Below are positions 45,301 to 53,098 of a stretch of DNA of 64,000 bases, in pieces. The translations under genes and the position numbers were made by a program. Position 1 is the stretch's first letter, and each line of letters begins with the position of its first letter. The stretch comes from Bifidobacterium asteroides (lineage in GTDB: Bacteria; Actinomycetota; Actinomycetes; Actinomycetales; Bifidobacteriaceae). The notes beneath the pieces are model-generated. The model saw only the letters and a list, made by a program, of their open reading frames with translations. It had not been told where the DNA came from and searched no databases. The stretch covers positions 1,612,001 through 1,676,000 of the forward strand of contig NZ_CP132384.1 in NCBI RefSeq assembly GCF_030758775.1, given 5' to 3'.

Positions 45301-45730
45301 TGCCACCGTCCGGCAGGTCCTTGAGCGTGCAGTCCACCGGAAGGAAGGTGCTGGGCCGATGGTGCTGTGGCCAGTTGAACTCGATACCCCCGGAGATCCA
45401 AGGGCCGGTCAGGCCTACCAGGGCAGGTTTGATGACCCGGTTGCGGTAGACGAAGTCGTAGCCGTTGGTCTTGTCCCGGGCATACTGGATGCGTCCGCCT
45501 AGCTCAGGCAGGACGGTCACCTCCAGGTATTCGTTCTCCAGAATGACCGCCTTGTAGTCCCGATCCTTGCATTCGTCCGAGATGGTCTCGATGACCGGGT
45601 AAGGATAGACCCGTCCCGAAGAGCCCTGGTAGACTCGATTTTCAATAAATTGCGGATTTTTGTCCGGTTTTCCGATCCCGTAGGTGGGGATCGTAAGCTC
45701 TGTGACCTTCACTGTGACGCCCATGGTCAT
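42365..45730 (-). CDS. DUF5107-like protein with C-terminal TPR repeats
   Basis: 1121 residues. The N-terminal 400 or so resemble DUF5107 (galactose-mutarotase-like beta-sandwich): YPYPVIETISDE, LENEYLEVTVLPELGGRIQYARDK, and GGIEFNWPQHHRPSTF. A spacer region (about 400-490) leads to a long array of tetratricopeptide repeats (about 500-1100) with clear units such as AHYNLGLALSYQGRLDKAYDAFYKA. There is no signal peptide, so it is probably cytoplasmic. The DUF5107 part may bind or process a glycan and the TPRs dock partners; this is inference. It is translationally coupled to the GH2 gene downstream. The start has AAGGGG close before it. Confidence 0.75.
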   Translation of the reverse strand: MTMGVTVKVTELTIPTYGIGKPDKNPQFIENRVYQGSSGRVYPYPVIETISDECKDRDYKAVILENEYLEVTVLPELGGRIQYARDKTNGYDFVYRNRVIKPALVGLTGPWISGGIEFNWPQHHRPSTFLPVDCTLKDLPDGGKAVVCHDTDRIYGTQVTTTIALHPGVSVIEISARLYNGTPLPQSFLWWANPAVAVNEHTRTVMPPDVTAVMDHGKRDVSRYPIATGTYYKHDYSQGVDISRYKNVPVPTSYMAAHSDYDFVGGYDFSRQAGILHVADHHISPGKKQWTWGCGDFGHAWDRNLTDADGPYVELMTGVFTDNQPDFTWLKPYEGKTFTQYFMPYKQVGLVKNASVNAALNLEVGPEQTFGAAGEHEGIEAQGLKAGQGRVTVYATRVQKDARVQVQADDGSILYQWQGTLGPDNQVRAEFETGDRPATALTARVEDAQGRLLVSYRPQPPADGKIPEPAQAADRPERIATNEELLLTGLHLEQYRHATYRPDPYYLEGLKRDPGDARINNAYGRLLLRRGDFAGAEQHFRTAIKRLTWRNSQPYDSEAHYNLGLALSYQGRLDKAYDAFYKATWDDAQKERAFFCLACIAACRGQLEQALDFVQRALTRNTDNIRARGLKAYLLRRLGRQDQADQAVRENLALDRFDFVSGYERVLAGGDPDELSRLMRGDYLNLLRTARDYAAFGAYEEALQLLDQADQHQPMVRYYQGWYLHLLGRKDQALQAFQAAEAAPSDYCFPNSLDDIAPLRMAMDMVDGPKAAYYLGCLYYDKSLTDRAIKLWEHSRQLDPDFATVHRNLAIAYGNKRHDWQAADQEIETACRLDPEDARVFLERDQLHRLMGWSFARRLTEFEKHPAVVARRDDLYIEYLSLLNQTGSYERAYRLMSGRHFHPWEGGEGKITAQYRISLTLMAKDAMAVQDWDRAAGLLERAMTYPENLGEGKLEGQKDNDLHYYLGLVRRSAGDEEAADQEFRLACLGSGQVGESLYYNDQPAEMVLFQGLAHQALGEQGPANACYYRLLDFGEQHLDDHVEKDYFAVSLPDFLTFDADYTRMNRVHCLYLMGLARIGTRQIDQARECLKQVLELDAGHIQAGLFADELDHRAILTGRKA

Positions 45731-45747
45731 CAGCCCCTTGTCTGCTC

Positions 45748-45769
45748 AGCAAAACTGTATATATTTGCT
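45748..45769. promoter_or_regulatory. Inverted repeat upstream of the DUF5107/TPR gene
   Basis: AGCAAA and TTTGCT arms, 10 bases apart, in an AT-rich region 18 bases from the start. A possible operator; no dedicated regulator gene is next to this pair. Confidence 0.3.
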
Positions 45770-45909
45770 CTCAGTCTATAGTCGGAATCGGCCCTCAGAA
45801 CTGCATAAATTGTTTGAAAATATTAAAAAATTGCTACCATGTCGGCTTAACCGATAAAGCACTTGCTGCGCTCGGGACAACTGGCGAAAATGAACGGATG
45901 CATACACAT

Positions 45910-45920
45910 GGGGGGGGGGG
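45910..45920. repeat. Homopolymer run of 11 G
   Basis: Eleven consecutive G's in the gap between the ABC exporter stop and the DUF5107/TPR promoter. Such tracts slip during replication and are also prone to sequencing error. No coding frame crosses it. Confidence 0.85.
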
Positions 45921-45943
45921 TCGGCCCATAAAGGACCGACCCC
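45917..45943 (-). terminator. Terminator hairpin after the ABC exporter
   Basis: GGGGTCGG / CCGACCCC arms with an 11-base loop, about 75 bases past the exporter stop. No T tract follows; the G tract abuts one arm. Confidence 0.45.
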
Positions 45944-46017
45944 TTAGGCTGGCGTTCACTTAATGCCGGATCAAGCCTTTCGGCATCTTCCTCCGACTTC
46001 GGCAATCCTGGAGAGCC

Positions 46018-48030
46018 CTACTCCAGTTCCAGGGCGCCGGTGTAGAGCTGGTAGTATTCGCCGTGCTTGGTCATCAGCTCATCGTGATTGCCGCGCTCGA
46101 TGATCCGCCCGTGGTCCAGGACCATGATTACATCGGAGTTGCGAACCGTGGAGAGCCGGTGGGCGATCACGAAGACCGTCCGGCCGCGCATCAATGCGTC
46201 CATGCCCTGCTGGACCACCTCCTCGGTCCTGGTGTCGATTGAGGAAGTGGCTTCGTCCAGGATCATGGCCGGAGGATCGGCCACCGCTGCCCTAGCAATC
46301 GAGATCAGCTGTCGCTGACCCTGGGACAGTCCGCTTCCATCCCCCTCAAGAACGGTCTGGTAGCCCTGGGGAAGCATGCGGATGAAGCTGTCGGCGTTGG
46401 TCATCCTGGCAGCCTCGATACACTCCTCGTCCGTGGCATCCAGGCGCCCGTAGCGGATGTTGTCCAGGACGGTGCCTGTGAAGAGGTTGACATCCTGAAG
46501 GACGATGCCCAGGGAGCGGCGGAGGTCAGGCTTGCGGATATTCCTCACATCGATCCCGTCATAGAGGATCTGGCCTTGTTGGATGTCATAGAAGCGGTTG
46601 ATCAGGTTGGTGATCGTGGTCTTGCCGGCACCAGTGGCACCGACCAGCGCCACCTTCTGCCCGGGCTTGGCGAACCAGGTGATGTCGTGCAGGACAGGCT
46701 TGCCTGGGTCGTATCCGAAGCTGACGTCGGTGAATCGCACATCCCCCTGGAGGAGGGTGTATCGCCCATCCGGGGATGTGATGGCCTGATCCTTGGCCTT
46801 CAGGGCCACATCACGGGCATCGCCGGGAAGCTTCATGGCGGCCTCCAGCGAGCGCCTGCCGTCGTCATCCGCCTCGCGCTTCCAGGCCCAGTGCCCTGTC
46901 TCATGGTCGACTGGGGTCATGGTCCGGCCGTCCGAGGCCAGTTCGACGCTGACCAATCTGACCGTGCCCTGGTCGGACTCGACGGGCTGGTCCATCAGGT
47001 CGAAGATCCGGGAGGCGCCTGCCAGGGCCATCATGACCATGTTGAACTGCATGGAGACCTGGCCGATGGGGTTGATGAAGGAGCGGGAGAGGGTCAGAAG
47101 GGAGACGATGGTTCCCAGGGTCAGCGGCCCAGCCCCGGTAAGTCCTACATTGCCCATGCCCGCGATGCCGGCCAGACCGCCCACGATGGCCAGGATGACA
47201 TAGAGCAGGTAGCCCATGTTGCCCACGACCGGCATGGTGACGTTGCCGTAGGTATTGGCCTGGGCCGAGGCCTGGAAGAGCTCCTCGTTCCTCTCCTCGA
47301 AGACCTTGGCGGTGGCATCCTCATGGTTGAAGACCTTGATGACCTTCTGCCCGTTGACGGCCTCTTCCACAAAGGCGTTCACCTGGCCCAGATAGCGCTG
47401 CTGGTGAACGAAGTACCGGCCGCTTCGGGTGACCAGAACCCGGACCACCACAATAAGGACCGCCGCGAAGACCAGGGTCAGGACGGTGAAGGGGATGGAA
47501 AGCCAGAGCATGGAGATCAGGGCTGCCAGGGCGGACAGGACCGAGGAAACCATCTGCGGGAAAGACTGGGAGATGGCCTGACGGAGGGTATCCGTGTCGT
47601 TGGTGTAGCGGCTCATGGTGTCGCCATGCTCATGGGTGTCGAAGAAGCCGATGGGCAGCTCCTGCTGGTGGGCGAACATCTGGTCGCGGATGGTCTTCAG
47701 GGTGCCCTGCTCCACCTTGACGATCAGCCAGTTCCAGAACCAGGAGCAGAAGGTCCCCACTGCATAGAGGCAGCCCATCAGGATCAGGGTCCTCATCAGC
47801 GGTCCCCAGTCAGGGTCGGCGGCCCCGACCAGCGGCAGGATGTAGTGGTCGATCAGCGGCTGGAGGAAGAAGGCCGATGCCGCCTGGGCCCCGGCGCTGA
47901 TGATGATGCAGACCACGATCACCGCCAGCTGCCAGCGGTAGGCAAGCAGGTAGCTCAGGATGCGACGGGTCGTTCCCGGCGCGGCCTTGTCCAGGCGGGG
48001 CTTGCGGTCCTTGAATGATCCGTCACTCAT
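46018..48030 (-). CDS. ABC exporter half (multidrug/lipid type), second of a heterodimer
   Basis: 670 residues: a six-helix exporter membrane domain (about 40-340) and an ATPase domain. Walker A is GATGAGKTT, the signature is LSQGQRQLISIARA and Walker B MILDEATSSIDTRTEE. A distinctive insert of about 70 residues between the two domains (about 365-440) carries a conserved EEFS-like acidic segment not seen in its partner. The start at 48030 overlaps the first half's stop by 8 bases and has GAGGAGGACAAGG before it. Likely exports drugs, lipids or peptides; substrate unknown. Confidence 0.9.
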   Translation of the reverse strand: MSDGSFKDRKPRLDKAAPGTTRRILSYLLAYRWQLAVIVVCIIISAGAQAASAFFLQPLIDHYILPLVGAADPDWGPLMRTLILMGCLYAVGTFCSWFWNWLIVKVEQGTLKTIRDQMFAHQQELPIGFFDTHEHGDTMSRYTNDTDTLRQAISQSFPQMVSSVLSALAALISMLWLSIPFTVLTLVFAAVLIVVVRVLVTRSGRYFVHQQRYLGQVNAFVEEAVNGQKVIKVFNHEDATAKVFEERNEELFQASAQANTYGNVTMPVVGNMGYLLYVILAIVGGLAGIAGMGNVGLTGAGPLTLGTIVSLLTLSRSFINPIGQVSMQFNMVMMALAGASRIFDLMDQPVESDQGTVRLVSVELASDGRTMTPVDHETGHWAWKREADDDGRRSLEAAMKLPGDARDVALKAKDQAITSPDGRYTLLQGDVRFTDVSFGYDPGKPVLHDITWFAKPGQKVALVGATGAGKTTITNLINRFYDIQQGQILYDGIDVRNIRKPDLRRSLGIVLQDVNLFTGTVLDNIRYGRLDATDEECIEAARMTNADSFIRMLPQGYQTVLEGDGSGLSQGQRQLISIARAAVADPPAMILDEATSSIDTRTEEVVQQGMDALMRGRTVFVIAHRLSTVRNSDVIMVLDHGRIIERGNHDELMTKHGEYYQLYTGALELE

Positions 48031-49849
48031 GGTCCTTGTCCTCCTCGCTCTGGTTCCTGGTCTGTGATTCATAGATGGATCGGTACTCCTGACATGTCCG
48101 CAGGAGCTCCTGGTGGGTGCCCTTGTCGAGAATCCTGCCCTCCTCCAGGACCACGATCATGTCGGCGTCCTCCACAGAGGCCAGACGCTGGGAGATGATG
48201 ATCTTGGTGGTGTCGGGGATTTCCTGGCTGAAGGCGCGGCGGATCAGCTGGTCGGTCTTGGTGTCCACAGCGCTGGTCGAGTCGTCCAGAATCAGAATGT
48301 CGGGCTTCTTCAGCAGGGCCCGCGCTATGCACAGACGCTGTCGCTGGCCGCCAGAAAGGTTGGTGCCGCCCTCGTCCAGATAGGTCTGATAGCCATCAGG
48401 AAACTCCCGCACGAAATCGTCGGCCTGGGCCAGGGTGCAGGCGCGCACCAGATCTTCGTCCGTGGCCTCAGGGTTGCCCCAGCGCAGGTTCTCGGCGATG
48501 GTCCCGGTGAACAGGACATTCTTCTGGAGCACCATGGCCACCTGGTCGCGCAGGACGGTCAGGTCGTACTGGCGCACGTCCACGCCGCCCACCTGGAGGG
48601 ACCCCTCGGTCACGTCGTAGAGACGGGGGATGAGCTGGACCAGGCTGGACTTGGAGGAGCCGGTCCCGCCCACGATGCCCAGGGTGGAGCCCGAAGGAAC
48701 CTGCAGATTGATGTGGCTCAGAACGGGACGTTCGGACCGCTCCGAGTAGCGGAAGGTCACATCCTGGAAGCTGATGGAGCCGTCGGCCACCTTCATGACC
48801 GGCTTGGCGGGATCATGCACGGTGCTGACCTCGTTGAGCACCTGGCAGATGCGCTCGGCCGAGGCCTGGGAGATGACGACCATGACCACGATCATGGAGA
48901 CCATGTTCATGGCCATCATGATCTGGATGGCATAGGTGACCAGGGCGGTCAGATCTCCTGTGGTAAGCCCCAGGGCCGCATTGTTCCCGGATGCCACAAT
49001 CTGGGAGGCGCCCATCCAGGATATGACCAGCAGAGAGGCGTAGATGCAGAAGTTCAGCAATGCCGGGTTCAGGCTCATGATCCGCTCGGCCTTGCAGAAG
49101 GCCCGGTAGATGGCCGAGGAAATACCGTTGAATTTGCGCTCCTCGTAGTCTTCACGGTTGTAGGACTTGACCACTCTGATGCCCTGAAGGTTCTCGTCCA
49201 CCACGTTGTTGAGGTGGTCGTAGGTGTGGAAGACCCGCTCGAAGATGGGATGAACCAGCAGGGACAGACCGATCAGACCGAAGCCCAGGATGGGGATGGC
49301 GATCAGGAAGACCAGGGATATGGGCCTGGAAATCCTATAGGAAAAGAGCCAGGCCACGATGACCATGATCGGCGCCCTGACCCCGACCCTGATCACCATC
49401 TGATAGGCGTTCTGCAGGTTGGTCACATCGGTGGTCAGCCTGGTGATGATAGACCCCGTTGAGAAGCGGTCGATGTTGGTGAAGCTGAAGGACTGCACCT
49501 TGGCGAACAGATCGCTGCGGACATTCTTGGCCAGGCCGGAAGAGGCGATGGCCGCATACCGGCCGGACATGAATCCGGAGAACAGGGAGACGGCCGAGCA
49601 GGCCAGCAGGATCAGCCCGAATTTGAAGATGGCCGGCATGGACCTCCCCGAGACCCCTTGGTCAATCAGGGAGGCCATGATGGTCGGGATCACGATCTCA
49701 AGGACGCTCTCCAAAAAGACGAAAGCCGGAGCCAGAAAACTGGCCTTCCGGTATTCGCGCAGGGAGCGCAGAATGGTTCGGATGGTGTGCTTTGGACGCG
49801 CTGGTTCCTGCTTATCCGATCTGACCACGGATACCGTAGACCCCTTCAA
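48023..49849 (-). CDS. ABC exporter half (multidrug/lipid type), first of a heterodimer
   Basis: 608 residues: a six-helix membrane domain (about 35-320) then an ATPase with Walker A GGTGSSKSS, Q loop VLQKNVLF, signature LSGGQRQRLCIARALL and Walker B ILILDDSTSAVDTKTDQL. The second acidic residue after Walker B is Asp (DDSTS) where Glu is usual, as in the degenerate site of heterodimeric exporters; the partner has the normal Glu. TTG at 49849 is the start, with AAGAGG 5 bases before it. Adjacent IR CCCTC/GAGGG (49915-49928) may be part of the control region. Confidence 0.88.
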   Translation of the reverse strand: MKGSTVSVVRSDKQEPARPKHTIRTILRSLREYRKASFLAPAFVFLESVLEIVIPTIMASLIDQGVSGRSMPAIFKFGLILLACSAVSLFSGFMSGRYAAIASSGLAKNVRSDLFAKVQSFSFTNIDRFSTGSIITRLTTDVTNLQNAYQMVIRVGVRAPIMVIVAWLFSYRISRPISLVFLIAIPILGFGLIGLSLLVHPIFERVFHTYDHLNNVVDENLQGIRVVKSYNREDYEERKFNGISSAIYRAFCKAERIMSLNPALLNFCIYASLLVISWMGASQIVASGNNAALGLTTGDLTALVTYAIQIMMAMNMVSMIVVMVVISQASAERICQVLNEVSTVHDPAKPVMKVADGSISFQDVTFRYSERSERPVLSHINLQVPSGSTLGIVGGTGSSKSSLVQLIPRLYDVTEGSLQVGGVDVRQYDLTVLRDQVAMVLQKNVLFTGTIAENLRWGNPEATDEDLVRACTLAQADDFVREFPDGYQTYLDEGGTNLSGGQRQRLCIARALLKKPDILILDDSTSAVDTKTDQLIRRAFSQEIPDTTKIIISQRLASVEDADMIVVLEEGRILDKGTHQELLRTCQEYRSIYESQTRNQSEEDKDHE

Positions 49850-49995
49850 GTGGACCTCTTCTGTTTCTGTACTGATTGCTCTATCTTTTACGGCCTATCA
49901 CCGACATGCAATATCCCTCGCAAGAGGGCCTGAATGCACCAAGGCTATCATCCTGTTCGCCAGAGTTGGGCGGACTCGCGGGTTTTCCGCCCTGC

Positions 49996-50037
49996 ACAAA
50001 AAGAAGCTGTCACGCCCCTTGGGGTCATGCAGCTTCT
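49996..50037 (-). terminator. Terminator after adk
   Basis: AGAAGCTG (50002-50009) pairs with CAGCTTCT (50030-50037), with an inner GACCCC/GGGGC-type pairing. The minus strand continues TTTTTGTG, a clear T tract. Confidence 0.8.
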
Positions 50038-50088
50038 ATGCTCCAGGTCGTCTTATCTGCGAGTCTTGCCGGCGACCGGCCTCTCGAC

Positions 50089-50118
50089 TGACAAGCTATG
50101 AATTGACAAGCTATGAAT
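50089..50118. repeat. Tandem duplication of 15 bases at the end of adk
   Basis: TGACAAGCTATGAAT occurs twice head to tail (50089-50103 and 50104-50118); the second copy ends in the first base of the adk stop codon. A recent slippage-type duplication at one edge of the unusual gene block. Confidence 0.85.
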
Positions 50119-50690
50119 CAGCGCTTGTCCAGCTGAGCGACAATCTCCTTGGATATCTGGTCGACCTCGCCCTGGCCATCCACTGCGACCAGAAGGCCAC
50201 GGGACTTATAGGTATTCAGCAGGGGGGCAGTCTCCTTGGCATAGATATCCAGCCGCTTGGCGATGGCCTCGGGGGTATCGTCTGCTCGCCCCTCCTCCTT
50301 GGCCCGCTTGGCGATGCGCTGCATGAGCACGTCATGGTCGGCATCCAGGGCCACCACAGCCGTCAGCGGAGTGCCCAGCTCCTTGAGCATCTTGTCCAGC
50401 GCCTCGACCTGGGATGCCGAACGGGGGTAGCCGTCCAGAATCCAGCCCTGGGCCGCATCATCCATGCCCAAGCGGTCCTTGACAATCTTGTTGGTCAGCT
50501 CGTCTGGAACCAGCTCGCCCTTGTCGGTGTAGGACTTGGCCTGTTTGCCCAGCTCGGTTCCGTTCTTCAGGTTGTAGCGGAAAATGTCACCAGTGGATAT
50601 GGCCGGAATCCCGTAATGCTTGCTGAGCAAGGCCGCCTGCGTGCCCTTGCCTACACCTTGAGGTCCCATGATCAACAGTCGCTGTGCCAT
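50118..50690 (-). CDS. adk: Adenylate kinase
   Basis: A 190-residue enzyme equilibrating ATP, ADP and AMP. The P-loop is GPQGVGKGTQAALL; the AMP-binding region includes ISTGDIFRYNLKNGTELG and the LID region is the short form (no zinc cysteines), consistent with 190 residues. It follows secY after a terminator and has its own promoter (50759-50786). Normally infA comes next; here the following genes are unrelated. Confidence 0.97.
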   Translation of the reverse strand: MAQRLLIMGPQGVGKGTQAALLSKHYGIPAISTGDIFRYNLKNGTELGKQAKSYTDKGELVPDELTNKIVKDRLGMDDAAQGWILDGYPRSASQVEALDKMLKELGTPLTAVVALDADHDVLMQRIAKRAKEEGRADDTPEAIAKRLDIYAKETAPLLNTYKSRGLLVAVDGQGEVDQISKEIVAQLDKR

Positions 50691-50758
50691 TCCCTGTCCT
50701 TTGCTTGATGTTCTTGGTCTGCAGTCCCAGGCGGACCAAACCGCGCAGGACCCTCTTT

Positions 50759-50786
50759 AACGTATGCTAGCGGCTGCCCGGTCCAA
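50759..50786 (-). promoter_or_regulatory. Promoter of adk
   Basis: TTGGAC, 16 bases, TACGTT on the minus strand, about 70 bases before the adk start and after the secY terminator. Confidence 0.45.
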
Positions 50787-50841
50787 GAGCAGGTTCCGCT
50801 CCCAAACTCACACGAACGGTCTTCCTGGCACAGGCCTGACA

Positions 50842-50885
50842 CAAAAATGGTCCGGCTCCATGCCAACAAGTGACAGGGCCGGACC
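50842..50885 (-). terminator. Terminator after secY
   Basis: GGTCCGGC / GCCGGACC arms (50849-50856 and 50878-50885); the minus strand continues ATTTTTGTG. Good intrinsic-terminator form. Confidence 0.8.
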
Positions 50886-50931
50886 TTAATCTGTTTGGAT
50901 TGATACCACCAGCAGATGTTTGACCGAAGGG

Positions 50932-52260
50932 TCAGCCCTCCTTGTGGTCGCCCTCCAGCAGGAAGCCGGTGTACTGGAACTGCTCGGTCTGCGCCCTGGC
51001 CTGACGCAGGGTGTCCAGGCCGACGCCGGCGATGATCAGTATGGTTGTACCGCCGAAAGGCAGCTTGGAGTTGATCTTCAGCAGCATGATCAGCACCGTG
51101 GGAATCAGGGCCACAAAGAGCAGGTAGATTGCTCCCACCGTGTTCAGCCGGTTCATTACATATGACAGGTACCGGCTGGTGGCCCGTCCGGCCCTGATGC
51201 CCGGGATGAAGCCGCCGTACTCCTTCATGTTGTCGGCAGTCTCGTCAGGGTTGAAAGTGATTGAAGTGTAGAAGAAGCAGAAGAAGACGATCATGACCGA
51301 GTAGAGCACGATGTACCATACCGAGGTCGTATTGGCCATGTTGGCGTTGATCCACTTGACCCAGTTCTGATCGGACTTGCCGAACTGGGCGATAAGGGTG
51401 GGAATAGCCAGAATGGAGGAGGCGAAGATGGGGGGAATCACGCCTGACATATTGATCTTGAGCGGCAGATAGGTGGAGGACCCGCCGTACATCTTGCGGC
51501 CGATCATCCTACGGGTGTACTGGACGGGAATGCGGCGCTGCGCCAGCTCCACGTAGTCGACCAGAATCAGGATGACCACCAGGACGGTCACCACAATGCC
51601 GAATTTGACCCAGTCGCCGTTCTTGCCGTTGGTTCCCCAGCCGATGTTCCAGAGCTGCGGCAGGAAGCCGGAGCAGATGGAGATGAAGATCAGGACGGAC
51701 ATGCCGTTGCCAATGCCCTTGTCGGTGATCAACTCGGCCATCCACATGATCAGACCCGTGCCGCCGGTCATAATCAAAACCATGACGACCAGATTCCAAA
51801 CGGAACTGTCGGGAATGACCTGTTGCTGGCAGGCCCCGTTGAAAAGCGCACCGTTGCGGGCTGTGACCAGAATGGTCGTGGACTGCAGCACGGCCAGACC
51901 GATGGTCAGATACCTGGTGTATTCGGTCAGCTTGGCCTCGCCCGACTGACCCTCCTTGTGCAGAGCCTCGAAGCGGGGAATGACCACGCGCAGCAGCTGC
52001 ACCACGATGGATGCGGTGATGTAGGGCATGATGCCCAGTGCGAAGATGGACAGCTGCAGCAGAGCTCCGCCGGAGAACAGGTTTACCAGACCGATGAAGT
52101 CCTCATTGCCGGCCGTGGTGATGCACTTCTGCACGGAAGGATAATCCACGCCTGGGGTAGGTATGAACGACCCAATGCGATAGATGATGATGATGCCAAG
52201 AACGAAGAAGATTTTCTTCCTCAGCTCCTTGGTCTTGAAGGCCTGGATTAACGTCCTCAC
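50932..52260 (-). CDS. secY: Protein translocase subunit SecY
   Basis: A 442-residue channel of the Sec translocon with ten transmembrane helices. Landmarks: RIGSFIPTPGVDYP near the start, the plug/helix 2 region FSGGALLQLSIFALGIMPYITASI, QRRIPVQYTRRM and TAIYLLFVAL-like late helices. GTG start with GGGAGGG upstream. It is at the end of the spc operon, but a strong hairpin separates it from rplO, so it may have extra transcription of its own. Confidence 0.96.
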   Translation of the reverse strand: MRTLIQAFKTKELRKKIFFVLGIIIIYRIGSFIPTPGVDYPSVQKCITTAGNEDFIGLVNLFSGGALLQLSIFALGIMPYITASIVVQLLRVVIPRFEALHKEGQSGEAKLTEYTRYLTIGLAVLQSTTILVTARNGALFNGACQQQVIPDSSVWNLVVMVLIMTGGTGLIMWMAELITDKGIGNGMSVLIFISICSGFLPQLWNIGWGTNGKNGDWVKFGIVVTVLVVILILVDYVELAQRRIPVQYTRRMIGRKMYGGSSTYLPLKINMSGVIPPIFASSILAIPTLIAQFGKSDQNWVKWINANMANTTSVWYIVLYSVMIVFFCFFYTSITFNPDETADNMKEYGGFIPGIRAGRATSRYLSYVMNRLNTVGAIYLLFVALIPTVLIMLLKINSKLPFGGTTILIIAGVGLDTLRQARAQTEQFQYTGFLLEGDHKEG

Positions 52261-52375
52261 CTAAGTTCCCTCCCTACGCGACCGCGCGTTGGTCTCGGTG
52301 CATCGCACCTTCTTGCTCCGACCAGCTTAACCGATGGTTCCGTCAAATCATGATGGCAACCGGGTCGGAAACGAA

Positions 52376-52413
52376 TTCCGGCCCCCGCCCGCTTGAAGCG
52401 GGGAGGGCCGGAA
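52376..52413 (-). terminator. Strong hairpin between rplO and secY
   Basis: TTCCGGCCC / GGGCCGGAA arms with a further GC-rich inner pairing; the minus strand continues TTCGTTTCC. It could terminate or attenuate the spc transcript ahead of secY. The 115 bases from it to secY hold no clear promoter. Confidence 0.6.
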
Positions 52414-52445
52414 TCATCTGCCTTGCGGTCTGTCCCCTGCGAGTA

Positions 52446-52910
52446 TCAGTTCTCGGAGACGGACCCGCCTGCGGCTTCTATCTTGCTTCTGGCCGAGGCC
52501 GAGGCCTTGACGCCTTTGAGGGTGAAAGCGGCCTTGACGTCGCCGTCACCCAGGACCTTGACAGGGCGGCCCTTGCGGACCGCTCCCTTGTTGACCAGAT
52601 CCTCGACGGTGACCTCGCCGCCCTTGGGGAAGAGTCCTTCCAGGGCACCCAGGTTGACCACCTGGTACTCCTTCTTGAAGGGGCTCCTGAACCCGCGCAG
52701 CTTAGGCAGCCGCATGTACAGGGGCAGCTGGCCGCCTTCAAAGCCCGGACGGACCTGATAGCGTGCCTTGGTGCCCTTGGTGCCACGACCGGAGGTCTTG
52801 CCCTTGGACCCCTCACCGCGACCTACACGGATGCGGTCGCGCTTGGCGCCCGGAGCCGGACGCAGGTCATGCATCTGCAGGATGGTGGGCTCTTGCTTGT
52901 CGCTGGCCAT
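52446..52910 (-). CDS. rplO: Large ribosomal subunit protein uL15
   Basis: A 154-residue 50S protein with the typical glycine/lysine-rich loop ([23 protein letters not shown]) and the C-terminal globular part ([22 protein letters not shown]). It is the last ribosomal gene of the spc operon before secY. Normal length. Confidence 0.96.
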   Translation of the reverse strand: MASDKQEPTILQMHDLRPAPGAKRDRIRVGRGEGSKGKTSGRGTKGTKARYQVRPGFEGGQLPLYMRLPKLRGFRSPFKKEYQVVNLGALEGLFPKGGEVTVEDLVNKGAVRKGRPVKVLGDGDVKAAFTLKGVKASASARSKIEAAGGSVSEN

Positions 52911-52912
52911 AA

Positions 52913-53098
52913 TCAGTCTGCCTCCTCTACGTTCACCAGGTGGCGGACCTTGTTGGCCATCCCCCGGTAGACGGGGGTGTCCTCACGCAGGACGGTCTGG
53001 CCGATCTTGTGAAGGCCCAGCGACCTGACGTTCTCCTTCTGGCGGTCGGTGGCATGAGCCACGCCCTTGACCAGGGTGATCTTGATCTGCTTGGTCAT
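52913..53098 (-). CDS. rpmD: Large ribosomal subunit protein uL30
   Basis: A 61-residue 50S protein: [24 protein letters not shown], then [21 protein letters not shown]. Its ATG overlaps the rpsE stop (TGATG), so the two are coupled. Normal length, standard spc order. Confidence 0.95.
   Translation of the reverse strand: MTKQIKITLVKGVAHATDRQKENVRSLGLHKIGQTVLREDTPVYRGMANKVRHLVNVEEAD

Noticed and set aside
43619-45502. Long open frame (627 codons) antisense to the DUF5107/TPR gene
   Set aside because: Composition of a shadow frame; the opposite strand encodes clear TPR and DUF5107 sequence throughout.
46576-48018. Open frame (480 codons) antisense to the ABC exporter
   Set aside because: Shadow of a well-supported ABC transporter; His/Gly/Asp-rich with no domain.
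52261-52375. A separate promoter for secY
   Set aside because: TTGACG is present but the nearest TAnnnT is only 11 bases away; no acceptable pair was found.
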